64,000 nt of DNA from Arenibacterium halophilum (GCF_005938225.1 NZ_VCPC01000001.1:1113116-1177115); one strand, 5' to 3'; shown: positions 35,447-45,720, counted from the stretch's first letter. Made by a program: numbers and translations. The notes: generated from the sequence alone by a model not told the origin.

Positions 35447-35839
35447 TCAATCCGTGCTTACGTTCTGCGTGTTGATATATTTCTTGCCCGCGTCCATGGC
35501 AGTGCGCACCGCATCGCCCACCGGCAGCTGGCGGCTTTTCGCCAGCTTGATCAACATGGGTAGGTTCGCGCCATACAGGATACGCCGATTGTTGGGGCGG
35601 CAGGCCAGCAGGCTCAGGTTCGAGGGCGAGCCGCCGAACAGGTCGGTCACCACTACAACGCCATCACCCAGATCGACCTCGTCCGCGGCGGCACAGATTT
35701 CCTGCTGCTTCGCGTCGCGATCATGGTCAGGCTCGATAGAGACCGCTTTCAGTCCGGGCTGATGGCCCACGACGTGTTCCATCGCGGCGAGGTATTCCCT
35801 TGCCAGCCCGCCATGCGCCACGATCACGATACCAATCAC
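35447..35839 (-). CDS. PTS EIIA component, mannose/fructose family (ManX-type)
   Basis: 130 residues. IVIVAHGGLAREYL carries the phospho-His10-type site, and VVTDLFGGSPSN the conserved loop. In alphaproteobacteria this soluble EIIA-Man has a regulatory rather than a sugar-uptake role, since no membrane EIIC/EIID is next to it. GTG start at 35839. Separated from rapZ by 3 bases and from ptsH by 11: one operon. Confidence 0.9.
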   Translation of the reverse strand: MIGIVIVAHGGLAREYLAAMEHVVGHQPGLKAVSIEPDHDRDAKQQEICAAADEVDLGDGVVVVTDLFGGSPSNLSLLACRPNNRRILYGANLPMLIKLAKSRQLPVGDAVRTAMDAGKKYINTQNVSTD

Positions 35840-35842
35840 GAT

Positions 35843-36724
35843 TTACGTCTCATCCTTGGTGCGGCCCTCAAGCTCGCGGTGCCTAATTGACACTTGCTGG
35901 CCGTCCTCCGCAAGAGCCTTGGCCAGCGATTGCGCCAGCGCGACCGAGCGATGTTGCCCGCCGGTGCAGCCAAAGGCAATCGACAGATGCGATTTTCCTT
36001 CCTCGGCGTAGGCGGGCAGCAACAGGCGCACCAGATCCAGCACCCGGTCGAAGAACGGCGCGCGGCGCGGATCAGTGGCGATATAGGCGTCCACTTCGGG
36101 GTGGCGGCCATCCAGCGGGCGCAGCGCCGGTTCCCAATAGGGGTTCTTAAGAAACCGACAGTCGAATACCATGTCGTTAGACCGAGGTAGCCCCCGCTTG
36201 TAGGAAAACGAACAGACGGTGACAGCCAATCGCCCGCCCTGATCGGGGGCAAAGCCACGTTCGATCTCGGCACGCAGCTCGTGCACGTTCATGTCCGATG
36301 TGTCGAGCAAGGTATCGGCCCGTTCGCGCACCTTGGCCAGCAGGTCCAGCTCGCGCGCGACACCGGCCTCTGTGCTTTCGGCAGGGGCCAGCGGGTGACG
36401 CCGGCGGGTTTCGGAATAGCGGCGCAACAAAACGTCGCTGCGGCAATCCAGATACAGCACACTCAGGTCAAGCCCTTGCCGCCCGGCCAGATCGTCTATC
36501 AGGGTCACCAGCCCGCTGGCGGAAAAATCGCGATTGCGCGCATCAATACCCAGCGCCAGTGGCCGGTCGGGCCCCGGCCCCTCCAGCAGGCGCGGCACCA
36601 GCCGCAACGGCAGGTTGTCGATCGCCTCGAATCCCAGATCCTCGAGCGTGTTGATCGCGGTGGACCGCCCGGCGCCCGAAGGCCCGGTGACAAGTACAAG
36701 CTGCGCCAATCCCGACTGTGTCAT
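35843..36724 (-). CDS. rapZ: RapZ-family P-loop protein (YvcJ/YhbJ)
   Basis: 293 residues. Walker [10 protein letters not shown] lies at residues 14-22; [26 protein letters not shown] and [17 protein letters not shown] are family signatures. In E. coli RapZ controls glmS through a small RNA. In alphaproteobacteria the partner RNAs are not established. It overlaps hprK by four bases, so the genes are translationally coupled. Confidence 0.93.
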   Translation of the reverse strand: MTQSGLAQLVLVTGPSGAGRSTAINTLEDLGFEAIDNLPLRLVPRLLEGPGPDRPLALGIDARNRDFSASGLVTLIDDLAGRQGLDLSVLYLDCRSDVLLRRYSETRRRHPLAPAESTEAGVARELDLLAKVRERADTLLDTSDMNVHELRAEIERGFAPDQGGRLAVTVCSFSYKRGLPRSNDMVFDCRFLKNPYWEPALRPLDGRHPEVDAYIATDPRRAPFFDRVLDLVRLLLPAYAEEGKSHLSIAFGCTGGQHRSVALAQSLAKALAEDGQQVSIRHRELEGRTKDET

Positions 36725-37170
36725 AAATCGTCCCGTCGCCCGGCCTTGAGGTACTGCAGCAGGGCAGGCGCAAGATGGGGCGCGCCGCCCATGTTTAGCA
36801 AGGGCAACGCCACCCCCAGCAGATCAACCTGCCGTGTATGCGGCAACCGGTCGCGCTCGGGTTGGTCAAGATCGACAGCGGCGACAACCCGCGTGGGCCC
36901 GGCGGGCGTGGCGTTCAGGATGCCAAGGCCGCGCGCTTCGATCAGGCCGCGCAGGGTGTCGGGCGCATCGGCCATGATGGTCGCGCCGTGGCGCCACAGA
37001 CGCGTGCGATCATCAGAAACCAAAACAGCGCCGTACCCCATAAGCGTGAGCGCAAGTGTGGATTTGCCCTGCCCCGCCGCGCCCCGGACCAGCAGCGCGC
37101 GGCCGTCCCACGCGACGCAGGACGCGTGTTCGATGTGGTCCGCCTCGGCGATGGAAGGGTCAGGCGGCAC
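36721..37170 (-). CDS. hprK: HPr kinase/phosphorylase, short alphaproteobacterial form
   Basis: 149 residues, containing only the C-terminal catalytic domain. Walker A is GAAGQGKST (30-38); LVSDDRTRL and RGLGILN correspond to the catalytic region. The N-terminal domain of Gram-positive HprK is missing, as is normal in this class. GTG start at 37170, just after the chvG stop. It phosphorylates HPr on Ser. The four-base overlap with rapZ suggests coupled translation. Confidence 0.88.
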   Translation of the reverse strand: MPPDPSIAEADHIEHASCVAWDGRALLVRGAAGQGKSTLALTLMGYGAVLVSDDRTRLWRHGATIMADAPDTLRGLIEARGLGILNATPAGPTRVVAAVDLDQPERDRLPHTRQVDLLGVALPLLNMGGAPHLAPALLQYLKAGRRDDL

Positions 37171-37173
37171 CGC

Positions 37174-38883
37174 TCACACCGGAAGGCCCACGACAAAGCG
37201 CGCGCCCAGCGGTTCAGATGTCAGATCGGCGTCGGTCGGGCGGATATTCTCGGCCCAGATCACACCGCCATGCGACTCGACGATCTGCTTGGAGATCGCA
37301 AGCCCAAGGCCCGAGTTGTTACCGAAATGCTCCTCGGGACGTTGCGAATAGAACCGGTTGAACACCTTGCCCAGCGCCTGTTCGGGGATGCCGGGGCCGG
37401 TATCCTCGACCACGATCAGCACGCGATTGTCACGGCGCCGCACCCAAACGCGAATGGCATCGCCATCGTCGCAGAAGCTAATCGCATTGGTGATGAGGTT
37501 TACGAAAACCTGCGCCAGCCGCGCCTCTAACCCGTGGATCGTGATTGGGCCGGGCGGCAGATCGGTAATGAAATCAATGCCCTTGGCCTGCGCATCTTCG
37601 CCCAGGTAGCCGTTGATGTTTGACAGCATCCGCAGCAGATCGAACGGTTCTTCCTCTTCCTTGACCAGTTCGGCGTCGAGGCGCGAGGCGTTCGAGATGT
37701 CGCTGACCAGACGGTCCAGCCGCTTTACGTCATGTTCGATCACGTCCAGCAGGCGTTCGCGCTGATCGTCGCGCTTGACCATGCGCAACGTGCCGACGGC
37801 GGATTGCAGGCTGGCCAGGGGGTTCTTGATTTCGTGGGCCACATCGGCCGCGAATTGTTCGTTCCCGTCGATCCGGTTGTAGAGCGCCGATACCATGCCC
37901 CGCAGCGCCCGGCTCAGTCGCCCGATTTCATCGGGGCGACCACTGAGGTCCGGAATACGGATGCGCCCCGGGGTGACCTTTCGGGAATTCCGGTCGCGCC
38001 CCATTTCGGCGGCCTCGGCCAGATCGGCCAGGGGGTTGGCAATGGTCGAGGCCAGAACAAGGCTCAGCCCGATTGAGACAAGGATCGCAACCACGAACAT
38101 CTGCAACACGCGCTCACGTTCGGCGCGCACCAACCGGTCGATTTCGCCCTGCGGGCTGGCCATCGCCACAACGCCCATCGCCCGGCCGCCAATTTCAACC
38201 GGCGTGGTAGCCGACAGCACGGTGCCGCCCGCCGTATCCAGCCCGGTTTCCACCATCGTTCCCTTGGCAAGCGTGTCGGGAACCGCCGCGCCAAGCTGTT
38301 CCACCAGCGTCGGATTGGCCCCGTTGCTGCGCGGCGACAGCACCGCCGAAGCCCCGCTCCAGACCTTGGATAACCCATCAGTGATGACGGTGCGCCCATC
38401 GGCTTGCCGTGTCAGCGCCGTCAGCGTGGCGCTTTGCTGTGTGCCCTTGGTACGCCCGGCCAGCGTTCCATCCGTGTCGAACACGAAAACCTCGACACCC
38501 AGACGCAGGTTCAGGTTGCTGAGCGTCGCCAGAATGGCATCGCTTCCCGCCGCGCCGACCGAAGACGCATCGCTGGCCTGCAATGTCGCCTCGAAGACGT
38601 TGGCTATCAGCTCGGTCTCGCCCACAAGGGCGTTGGCGCGCTGTCGCACAAGGCTGTCGCGCGTATCATTCAGATACAGGATACCTGCCGCGAGGATGAC
38701 CAGCGCGATCAGGTTGAACATGATGATCTTGCGGGTCAGCGGCGATCCCTTGACAGAAAAGAACCCGCGCCGCGCGCGTCTGCCTTTCAGATCTTCGCCA
38801 TCACCCTCATCAGGCACGATCCAGTCGTCGCCCAGAACGACGTCGCCATTGCGATTCCCCGAAGATGTGCCCGAGTCGCGCAC
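37174..38883 (-). CDS. chvG: Sensor histidine kinase ChvG
   Basis: 569 residues. Two membrane helices (about 52-72 and 247-268) bracket a periplasmic sensor domain. A HAMP domain then leads to the H-box FAADVAHEIKNPLASLQSAV and an ATPase domain with NLITNAISF, VEDTGPGIPE and SGLGLAISKQIVESHGG. ChvG/ExoS senses acidity and envelope stress. GTG start at 38883 with AAAGGG 8 bases upstream. Immediately upstream of hprK, downstream of chvI. Confidence 0.92.
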   Translation of the reverse strand: MRDSGTSSGNRNGDVVLGDDWIVPDEGDGEDLKGRRARRGFFSVKGSPLTRKIIMFNLIALVILAAGILYLNDTRDSLVRQRANALVGETELIANVFEATLQASDASSVGAAGSDAILATLSNLNLRLGVEVFVFDTDGTLAGRTKGTQQSATLTALTRQADGRTVITDGLSKVWSGASAVLSPRSNGANPTLVEQLGAAVPDTLAKGTMVETGLDTAGGTVLSATTPVEIGGRAMGVVAMASPQGEIDRLVRAERERVLQMFVVAILVSIGLSLVLASTIANPLADLAEAAEMGRDRNSRKVTPGRIRIPDLSGRPDEIGRLSRALRGMVSALYNRIDGNEQFAADVAHEIKNPLASLQSAVGTLRMVKRDDQRERLLDVIEHDVKRLDRLVSDISNASRLDAELVKEEEEPFDLLRMLSNINGYLGEDAQAKGIDFITDLPPGPITIHGLEARLAQVFVNLITNAISFCDDGDAIRVWVRRRDNRVLIVVEDTGPGIPEQALGKVFNRFYSQRPEEHFGNNSGLGLAISKQIVESHGGVIWAENIRPTDADLTSEPLGARFVVGLPV

Positions 38884-38919
38884 GATGTCCCTTTCAGATG
38901 GGCCAGCCCTGCCCTGTGG

Positions 38920-39621
38920 TTATTCTTCGTTGTAGCGATAGCCGATGCCATAAAGCGTTTCGATGGCGGAGAAATCGTCATCGGCGCTGCGCATCTTCTT
39001 GCGCAGGCGCTTGATATGGCTGTCGATGGTGCGATCATCGACGTAGACCTGATCGTCATAGGCCACATCCATCAGCTGATCGCGGCTCTTGACGAAACCG
39101 GGGCGCTGCGCGAGCGCCTGAAGCAGCAGGAATTCCGTCACCGTCAGCGACACATCCTTGCCTTTCCAGCTGACCGAATGGCGCAGCGGATCCATGCGCA
39201 GATGGCCGCGCTCCATCACCTTAGCTTCGGGGCCGGTGCCGGTTGCGTCGCCTTCGACCGCTTCCTGACGGCGCAGCAGCGCGCGAATGCGTTCCACCAG
39301 AAGCCGCTGGGAAAACGGTTTCTTTACATAGTCGTCGGCACCCATGCGCAGGCCCAGAACCTCGTCTATCTCGTCATCCTTGGAAGTGAGGAAGATCACC
39401 GGCATCTGGGTTTTCTGGCGCAGGCGCTGCAACAGGTCCATCCCGTCCATACGCGGCATCTTGATGTCAAGAACGGCCATGTCGGGCAGCTTCTTGTTGA
39501 AGGCGTCCAGCGCCGCCTGACCGTCATTATACGTTTCAACCTCGAAGCCTTCGGCCTCGAGCGTCATCGACACCGACGTCAGGATATTCCTGTCGTCATC
39601 GACCAATGCGATTTTTGACAT
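38920..39621 (-). CDS. chvI: Response regulator ChvI
   Basis: 233 residues. Receiver domain starting [11 protein letters not shown] with phospho-Asp in [13 protein letters not shown] and Lys in VKKPFS, followed by an OmpR/PhoB winged helix (about 140-230) ending in [15 protein letters not shown] and [10 protein letters not shown]. It is the partner of ChvG and a known regulator of envelope and carbon functions, often including pckA. Divergent from pckA across a 326-base region. Confidence 0.93.
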   Translation of the reverse strand: MSKIALVDDDRNILTSVSMTLEAEGFEVETYNDGQAALDAFNKKLPDMAVLDIKMPRMDGMDLLQRLRQKTQMPVIFLTSKDDEIDEVLGLRMGADDYVKKPFSQRLLVERIRALLRRQEAVEGDATGTGPEAKVMERGHLRMDPLRHSVSWKGKDVSLTVTEFLLLQALAQRPGFVKSRDQLMDVAYDDQVYVDDRTIDSHIKRLRKKMRSADDDFSAIETLYGIGYRYNEE

Positions 39622-39947
39622 CTAGGTGCCCCTATTATGCTCGATTAGTAGTTTTTCGCGTATCTTTCACCGCTTTACCTGACCGAATCAATCCTTAACT
39701 GCGAATCACCCACGTGATTGGCCCCGATTTGGACAAAAAAACGTTGAGGATGTTTGAATTGTCGCACATCCGCCACGCCCCGGCCGTCCACTAAATCCAT
39801 GGTTGCGCTAAACATCGCCTTGGTTGCGCTAACTGGATCAAAGCGTCCTGTTCACCGCCGAAAGCGTCATGTTAAGACCCGAACCAACGCCCCCCTGTCG
39901 CAACCGCCCGGCACGCGGCTTGCGCAGCCATATGGAGAAGACGAAAG
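39622..39947. other. Divergent control region between chvI and pckA
   Basis: 326 bases without a gene. Part nearest chvI is AT-rich (about 39640-39750), likely promoter sequence. Nearer pckA are two direct repeats at 39800 and 39821. No tRNA or other structural feature seen. Confidence 0.6.
39800..39832 (+). promoter_or_regulatory. Two direct repeats TGGTTGCGCTAA upstream of pckA (candidate operators)
   Basis: The 12-base motif TGGTTGCGCTAA occurs twice, start to start 21 bases, two helical turns apart. Its core GTTGCGCTAAC is nearly palindromic, like LacI-family operators. The copies lie about 116-148 bases upstream of the pckA ATG, so they could bind a regulator of gluconeogenesis. The regulator is unknown. 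Confidence 0.5.
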
Positions 39948-41546
39948 ATGACAACCGGACGGGTCAACCCCAAGTTCCGACTCGAGGATCAGGGCATCGA
40001 AGGTCTGGGTCAGGTGCATTACAACCTGACCGAACCGGCGCTGGTACAGGCCGCATTGATGCGCGGCGAAGGCAAATTGGGCAACGGCGGCGCCTTCCTT
40101 GTGAGCACGGGCAAGTTCACCGGCCGCTCTCCCAAGGACAAGCATGTCGTGAAAACCGACAGCGTCGCCGAGAAAATCTGGTGGGAGAACAATGCCGCCA
40201 TGTCGCCGGAAGGCTTCGACGCGCTCTATGCGGACATGACCGAGCATATGAAGGGGCGCGATTTCTTCGTGCAGGATTTGGTTGGCGGTGCCGACCCGGC
40301 CAATTCCATCGACGTGCGCATGGTGACCGAACTGGCCTGGCACGGGCTGTTCATCCGCCACATGCTGCGCCGCCCCGACCGCGCCGATCTGGACGATTTC
40401 ACCGCCGATTGGACAGTGATCAACTGCCCCAGCTTCAAGGCCGATCCGGCCAAGCATGACTGCCGCAGCGAGACCGTCATCGCGATGAACTTCGATCGCA
40501 AGATCATCCTGATCGGCGGCACGGAATACGCGGGCGAGAACAAGAAATCTGTGTTCACGCTGCTGAACTACCTGCTGCCCGAAAAAGGCATCATGCCGAT
40601 GCACTGCTCGGCCAACCACGCGGTGGGCAACCCTGTCGACACGGCCATCTTCTTCGGCCTGTCGGGCACCGGCAAAACCACCCTGTCGGCCGACCCGGCG
40701 CGCGTGCTGATCGGCGACGACGAACACGGCTGGTCGGATCGCGGCACCTTCAACTTCGAAGGCGGTTGCTATGCCAAGACGATTTCGCTCAGCCCCGAGG
40801 CCGAGCCGGAAATCTATGCCACAACGTCGAAATTCGGCACCGTGATCGAGAATATGGTGTTCGACCCCGAGACCTTCGAACTGGACTTCGAAGACGACAG
40901 CCTGACCGCCAACATGCGCGCGGCCTACCCGCTGGAGTACATCTCGAACGCGTCGGCCAGCGCGCTGGGCGGCCACCCCAAGAACATCATCATGCTGACC
41001 TGCGACGCCTTTGGCGTTCTGCCGCCGATCGCGCGGCTGACCCCGGCGCAGGCGATGTACCACTTCCTGTCGGGCTTTACCTCGAAGGTTGCGGGCACCG
41101 AGCGTGGCGTGACCGAGCCCGAGCCGACATTCTCGACCTGCTTCGGCGCGCCCTTCATGCCGCGCCGCCCCGAGGTGTACGGCAACCTGCTGCGCGACAA
41201 GATCGCCCAGCATGGCGCGACCTGCTGGTTGGTCAACACCGGATGGACAGGCGGCGCCTATGGCACCGGCCACCGGATGCCGATCAAGGCGACCCGCGGC
41301 CTGCTGACCGCCGCGCTGGACGGCACGCTGGCCAATGCCGAATTCCGCAAGGATCCGAACTTTGGCTTCGACGTGCCGGTTGACGTGCCGGGTGTCCCGC
41401 AGCTTCTGCTGGATCCGCGCCGCACCTGGGGCAACGCCGAAGGCTACGACCAGGCCGCGGCCAAGCTGGTGCAGATGTTTGCCGACAACTTCGCGCAATA
41501 CGTGCCCTACATCGACGACGATGTAAAAGCCTGCGCCATCGGCTAA
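39948..41546 (+). CDS. pckA: Phosphoenolpyruvate carboxykinase (ATP)
   Basis: 532 residues. It makes PEP from oxaloacetate with ATP, the first step of gluconeogenesis. Motifs are the kinase-1a P-loop [14 protein letters not shown], the kinase-2/metal site LIGDDEHGW, and the PEPCK region [14 protein letters not shown]. The start at 39948 ([17 protein letters not shown]) has GGAGAAGACGAAAG upstream. Divergent from chvI; followed by a terminator. Confidence 0.96.
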   Translation: MTTGRVNPKFRLEDQGIEGLGQVHYNLTEPALVQAALMRGEGKLGNGGAFLVSTGKFTGRSPKDKHVVKTDSVAEKIWWENNAAMSPEGFDALYADMTEHMKGRDFFVQDLVGGADPANSIDVRMVTELAWHGLFIRHMLRRPDRADLDDFTADWTVINCPSFKADPAKHDCRSETVIAMNFDRKIILIGGTEYAGENKKSVFTLLNYLLPEKGIMPMHCSANHAVGNPVDTAIFFGLSGTGKTTLSADPARVLIGDDEHGWSDRGTFNFEGGCYAKTISLSPEAEPEIYATTSKFGTVIENMVFDPETFELDFEDDSLTANMRAAYPLEYISNASASALGGHPKNIIMLTCDAFGVLPPIARLTPAQAMYHFLSGFTSKVAGTERGVTEPEPTFSTCFGAPFMPRRPEVYGNLLRDKIAQHGATCWLVNTGWTGGAYGTGHRMPIKATRGLLTAALDGTLANAEFRKDPNFGFDVPVDVPGVPQLLLDPRRTWGNAEGYDQAAAKLVQMFADNFAQYVPYIDDDVKACAIG

Positions 41547-41570
41547 GGCCACCGTTTTTGAAACAACAAT

Positions 41571-41602
41571 CGCCTCCGGTTCGCGCCGGGGGCGTTTTGC
41601 GT
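41571..41602 (+). terminator. Rho-independent terminator after pckA
   Basis: Imperfect stem CGCCTCCGG / CCGGGGGCG with a short loop, then TTTTGCGTTT. About 25 bases past the pckA stop. Confidence 0.8.
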
Positions 41603-41647
41603 TTGGCCCGCCTTGACAAAGCCGGCACCGACCGGCCTGCTTAGCAC

Positions 41648-42181
41648 ATGCGCGTGCCTCTGTTTTCCTTGCTGATCTGCATTGCCACCGCCCTGCCCGC
41701 CCGGGCCGAGATCTGGTTTGATCCTGATCGCCTGACCGGCGTGGCGGGTGCTTTCTGCCAGCAGCGCCCGGTGGGAGAAGTGATCGCGCCCGACACGCAG
41801 GCGCAAAAGATCGACCTGCTGCCGGACATCCCCGATATCATCTGGCCGGGCGCCGCTGTTCCCGCGATGCCGGGCATTTCCTTTGGCATCCGCAGCGTGG
41901 GCACCACGGCCGACATCTATTATCCGGTGCTGATCGAGGTGACGCACCCGCCCTTCCTGAATTCGGGCACTACGCGGCAAAGCTATGTCACCGAGTTGGG
42001 CGGCGAAGAGCCATCGATCAACGCCTATTCCTTCGACACGGTCGAGGAAATGGTACCCGGCCCGTGGCGGTTTCGCGCGTGGCACAATGGCGCGTTGCTG
42101 TACGATGTGACGTTTCGAGTGGTCGCACCCGAACTAGCCCCCGGCGTGGGCGACAGCTGTGGGGGCGACTTTATGTCGTGA
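41648..42181 (+). CDS. DUF3859-family secreted protein
   Basis: 177 residues. Signal peptide ends near ALPARA (residue 20). The rest, with a HPPFLNSGTTRQSYVT and AYSFDTVEEMVPGPWRFRAWHNGALLYDVTFRVV segment, matches the DUF3859 pattern: a beta-sandwich-like periplasmic domain of unknown function. Cysteines are sparse. The start at 41648 has a weak ribosome-binding site. Alone between pckA and convergent tauE. Confidence 0.7.
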   Translation: MRVPLFSLLICIATALPARAEIWFDPDRLTGVAGAFCQQRPVGEVIAPDTQAQKIDLLPDIPDIIWPGAAVPAMPGISFGIRSVGTTADIYYPVLIEVTHPPFLNSGTTRQSYVTELGGEEPSINAYSFDTVEEMVPGPWRFRAWHNGALLYDVTFRVVAPELAPGVGDSCGGDFMS

Positions 42182-42190
42182 CATGCTGCG

Positions 42191-42973
42191 CTACAGCATG
42201 ATCCAACCGCGCCGCACAAGGTTCAGCCCGGCAATCAGCAGCACCGCCAGCGTGGCCCGGCGAAAGGCGCGTTGGTCGATCCTGTCCTGCAACCGCCCGC
42301 CGATCCACATGCCGACCAGCGCAGGTAGCACCATCGCCGCCGACAGCGGCACCGTCTCGGCCCGCATCACGCCCGAGCCGGTATGCGCGATCAGCAGGAA
42401 CACGGCGCCCAACCCATAGATCACGCCCTGAATGCGCATCTGCTCCTGTTTCGGCGTGTCCAAAGCGGTCAGATACATCACCGTTGGCGGACCCCAGACT
42501 CCCGACAGCCCGCCGATGAACCCGGCCAGCGCGCCGATGCCCACCTCGATCTTGAGGCTGCGCTGTTCCAGCTTCAGCCGCAGGCCAACCAGCTGAATCA
42601 ACGCGAAAAACATCACCGGAATGCCCAGCATCAACAGGAACACCGGCGCCGGCAGCACCCGCACCAGCTGAGCGCTCATCAACAGGAATGCGCCCCCCAC
42701 CAGCAGGAACACCCGGAACTTGCGCACCGAATCGAATGCCGCCGCACGGCCCTGCCGCAGCGCCTGCACACCGTTTGTCATTACCGTGGGAAAAATCAGC
42801 GCGGCCAGCGCCAACTCCGGCCCCATGATCATGCTGAGCCCCGAAATCATCAGCATTGGCATGGCGAACCCCACCATGCCTTTCACCACCCCGGCCCCAA
42901 GCGCCACCGCCACCGCAAGCGCCAGTTGCGGTAGGCCCAGCCCGATTTCTGCAAATGCATCCAATACGATCAT
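42191..42973 (-). CDS. TauE/SafE-family sulfite/anion exporter
   Basis: 260 residues, about eight hydrophobic helices. Features GAGVVKGMVGFAMP (first repeat) and GALAGFIGGLSGVWGPPTVMYL (second repeat), the duplicated glycine-rich signature of the TauE/SafE (DUF81) family. Members export sulfite, sulfoacetate or similar anions, but the substrate here is unknown. Convergent with the DUF3859 gene. Confidence 0.85.
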   Translation of the reverse strand: MIVLDAFAEIGLGLPQLALAVAVALGAGVVKGMVGFAMPMLMISGLSMIMGPELALAALIFPTVMTNGVQALRQGRAAAFDSVRKFRVFLLVGGAFLLMSAQLVRVLPAPVFLLMLGIPVMFFALIQLVGLRLKLEQRSLKIEVGIGALAGFIGGLSGVWGPPTVMYLTALDTPKQEQMRIQGVIYGLGAVFLLIAHTGSGVMRAETVPLSAAMVLPALVGMWIGGRLQDRIDQRAFRRATLAVLLIAGLNLVRRGWIML

Positions 42974-43118
42974 AGCGCCTTAATAGCAGCCTCGTCCGCC
43001 GCTGCACGCCAAAAAGCAGCGCAACTTTCGGTCTTGAATTTACCGCCACGCGTATTTTTGTTGCGCTGCAACTGCAAAATGATTACCAGCAACCGACACC
43101 GGAAAAAGGACGCGATTC

Positions 43119-44807
43119 ATGCCCCACGATGGACAGGACACCGCCATGACCCCCGCCTTGCTTATGCCCGATCTGCTGGATGTTACCGGCGCCGCCCTCG
43201 CCCCGGTCGAGACGCTGTTCGACGCCGCCCGCGAGGCTCTTCGCAGCCGCGTCAGCGAAAACGGCAAGCTCTCGGTCGCGCTGATCGAAAGTGAGCAGAC
43301 CGCCACCCACGGTCTGGCATGGCTTGCGACCTATGCCGAAAGCCTGCGCCAGATGCAGAAATGGGCCACCGGGTTGCAGTCCGAAGGGCGCTTCGGTGAA
43401 ATCGAACAGTTGATCCACCAGATCGCCTTCGGCGAATACCTTGCCCAGATCGCCGGGGGCATCCCGATGAGCCAGGGAGAAATCGTCCGCGCCGCCGACC
43501 TGGGACTTGGCGCAGAAGAGATGACCGCCTTTCAGACGCCCGAGGTGTCGCGCCTGATCGCGACTGGCAACACGCAGGCCGCGCGGACGCGCCTGGCAGA
43601 GCTGATGCAGGAACAGGCCGCCAATATCTGCTTTGGCGCTTCGGGTCTGGACGAAGAGCTGGAAATGATCCGCGAGCAGTTCCGCCGCTATGTGGTGGAC
43701 AAGGTGGAACCCCACGCCCACGACTGGCACCTCAAGGACGAGCTGATCCCGATGGAGGTGATCGAGGAACTTGCCGAGATGGGTGTCTTCGGCCTGACGA
43801 TCCCGGAAAACCTTGGTGGTTTCGGGCTGTCAAAGGCGTCGATGGTGGTGGTGTCGGAAGAACTGTCGCGCGGCTATATCGGTGTCGGCAGCCTTGGGAC
43901 CCGGTCGGAAATCGCAGCCGAGCTGATCCTTGGCGGCGGCACGGACGAACAGAAAAGCCATTGGCTGCCGCGCATCGCGAGCGGGGAAATCCTGCCCACG
44001 GCCGTGTTCACCGAACCGAACACCGGCTCGGACCTGGCCGCGCTGCGCACCCGCGCGGTGAAGGGCGAGGATGGCGATTACGCGATCACCGGCAACAAGA
44101 CATGGATCACCCACGCCGCCCGCGCCCACGTGATGACAGTGCTGGCGCGCACCGACCCGGCCACGACCGACCATACCGGCCTGTCGATGTTCCTGGCGGA
44201 AAAGGAACCGGGCACCGAGGACAACGCCTTCCCGTCCGAGGGCATGACCGGAGGCGAAATCGAGGTGCTGGGCTATCGCGGCATGAAGGAATACGAACTG
44301 GGCTTCGACAATTTCCGCGTGAAGGGCGAGAACCTTCTGGGCGGAGAGGAAGGCCAGGGTTTCCGCCAGCTGATGCGCACCTTCGAGGCGGCGCGCATCC
44401 AGACCGCCGCCCGCGCCATCGGCGTGGCCCAGTCGGCACTGGATGTCGGGCTGCAATATGCGCAAGACCGCAAGGCCTTTGGCAAACCCCTGCTGGCCTT
44501 CCCTCGCGTGTCGGGAAAGCTGGCGATGATGGCCGTCGAAATCATGGTGGCGCGTCAGCTGACCTACTTCTCGGCCTATGAAAAAGACCACGACCGCCGC
44601 TGCGATCTCGAGGCCGGAATGGCCAAGCTGCTAGGTGCCCGTGTGGCCTGGGCCTGCGCCGACAACGCGTTGCAAATCCACGGCGGCAACGGCTTTGCGC
44701 TGGAATACAAGGTGTCGCGGATCCTGTGCGACGCGCGGATCCTGAACATCTTTGAAGGTGCGGCCGAGATCCAGGCCCAGGTCATCGCGCGCCGCCTTCT
44801 GGGATAG
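43119..44807 (+). CDS. mcd: (2S)-methylsuccinyl-CoA dehydrogenase (acyl-CoA dehydrogenase family)
   Basis: 562 residues: an N-terminal extension of about 165 residues before the normal acyl-CoA dehydrogenase core. That extension and the sequence (LDEELEMIREQFRRYVVDKVEPHAHDW; GIPMSQGEIVRAADLGLG) match the methylsuccinyl-CoA dehydrogenase of the ethylmalonyl-CoA pathway for acetyl-CoA assimilation. FAD and substrate motifs include VFTEPNTGSDLAALRT, GNKTWITHAAR and LQIHGGNGFALEY. The start at 43119 has AAGGA upstream; an alternative is 43146. Other pathway genes (ccr, ecm) are not in the window. Confidence 0.85.
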   Translation: MPHDGQDTAMTPALLMPDLLDVTGAALAPVETLFDAAREALRSRVSENGKLSVALIESEQTATHGLAWLATYAESLRQMQKWATGLQSEGRFGEIEQLIHQIAFGEYLAQIAGGIPMSQGEIVRAADLGLGAEEMTAFQTPEVSRLIATGNTQAARTRLAELMQEQAANICFGASGLDEELEMIREQFRRYVVDKVEPHAHDWHLKDELIPMEVIEELAEMGVFGLTIPENLGGFGLSKASMVVVSEELSRGYIGVGSLGTRSEIAAELILGGGTDEQKSHWLPRIASGEILPTAVFTEPNTGSDLAALRTRAVKGEDGDYAITGNKTWITHAARAHVMTVLARTDPATTDHTGLSMFLAEKEPGTEDNAFPSEGMTGGEIEVLGYRGMKEYELGFDNFRVKGENLLGGEEGQGFRQLMRTFEAARIQTAARAIGVAQSALDVGLQYAQDRKAFGKPLLAFPRVSGKLAMMAVEIMVARQLTYFSAYEKDHDRRCDLEAGMAKLLGARVAWACADNALQIHGGNGFALEYKVSRILCDARILNIFEGAAEIQAQVIARRLLG

Positions 44808-44875
44808 GTCGCGCGGCGGCGCGGCCGTCGGACTTTGAAGATTTGAGCGGAAAAGAAGCAGGGAACGGCACGGGA

Positions 44876-44921
44876 CGGCGGGCGGGGCGACTTTGCGCGA
44901 GCAAAGAGCGGCGTCCCGCCG
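44876..44921. terminator. Structured hairpin between convergent mcd and recO
   Basis: Inner hairpin CTTTGC-GCGA-GCAAAG (GNRA-type loop) within an outer pairing CGGCGGG / CCCGCCG. No clear T-run. Lies just before the recO stop, probably a terminator for one or both genes. Confidence 0.45.
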
Positions 44922-44924
44922 GGC

Positions 44925-45662
44925 CTAATCCCGGCGCATCCGGTCGAAAAGCGTGACAAACCGCGCGCGCGCCTCGGGCAGCGGGCGGTTGCCAAGTGCG
45001 GGCGCCAGGCGGTTGTTCAGGAAGTGCCCTGTCATCGTGTAGCCTTCGGCAATGCCCTGATCCGTCACCGCTTCGCGCAGCCCCATGAAGCGGGGCAGCG
45101 GCAGCATTCTGTCGGCCCATTCCCCTGCCCCCTGACGTGATACTGCGCGGCCCGAGCGGGGTGAAACGAAGATCAGCTCTTCGTTGGTACCCGTCGCCGC
45201 GCAGGCCGACAGGTCCAGCCCGAAGCCCGTGACTTCAAGAAGGGCCAGCTCCCATTGCAGGTAGGCCAGTGGCCAAACATCATCCTGTCCCAACAGATCC
45301 AGCAGCGCTTCGGTCCTGTCGTAGAATTCCGGTGACGGATCGCGTTCGGGCAGCGAGAACTGCACCAGTGCGCAGACGGCGTTCAGCCCGGCCAGCGACA
45401 GGCGGCCCGACATGGCCGTGGCGGCGCGACTGCGTTGGGGTTCAACGGTAAAGGCCCCCACGTGATCGTCCAGCCTTGCGCGCCAGGTCACGTCAAGCTG
45501 GGCACCAGGTTGCAGGATCGGTGCGATGCGTCGGCTGGCACCGCCTCGGATCACCCCGGCATGGCGGCCGTGCGCGCGGGTGAAGACCTCTGCGATCGCG
45601 GCGCTTTCGCCGTGGCGGCGGCTGGCCAGCAAGATGCCTGTATCACGCCATTCGGTTGCCAT
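44925..45662 (-). CDS. recO: DNA repair protein RecO
   Basis: 245 residues. An N-terminal OB fold ([38 protein letters not shown] start) and a helical C-terminal part with [18 protein letters not shown], the usual L-x-x-x-G-x-x-x-x-x-x-C block. Loads RecA with RecR and RecF. Last gene of the era-DUF1491-recO stretch. Confidence 0.92.
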   Translation of the reverse strand: MATEWRDTGILLASRRHGESAAIAEVFTRAHGRHAGVIRGGASRRIAPILQPGAQLDVTWRARLDDHVGAFTVEPQRSRAATAMSGRLSLAGLNAVCALVQFSLPERDPSPEFYDRTEALLDLLGQDDVWPLAYLQWELALLEVTGFGLDLSACAATGTNEELIFVSPRSGRAVSRQGAGEWADRMLPLPRFMGLREAVTDQGIAEGYTMTGHFLNNRLAPALGNRPLPEARARFVTLFDRMRRD

Positions 45663-45720
45663 TGCCTACCCCAAACCCATCCGCCCGCATCAAGACACGG
45701 GAGACGATTTTTGCCAAGGT

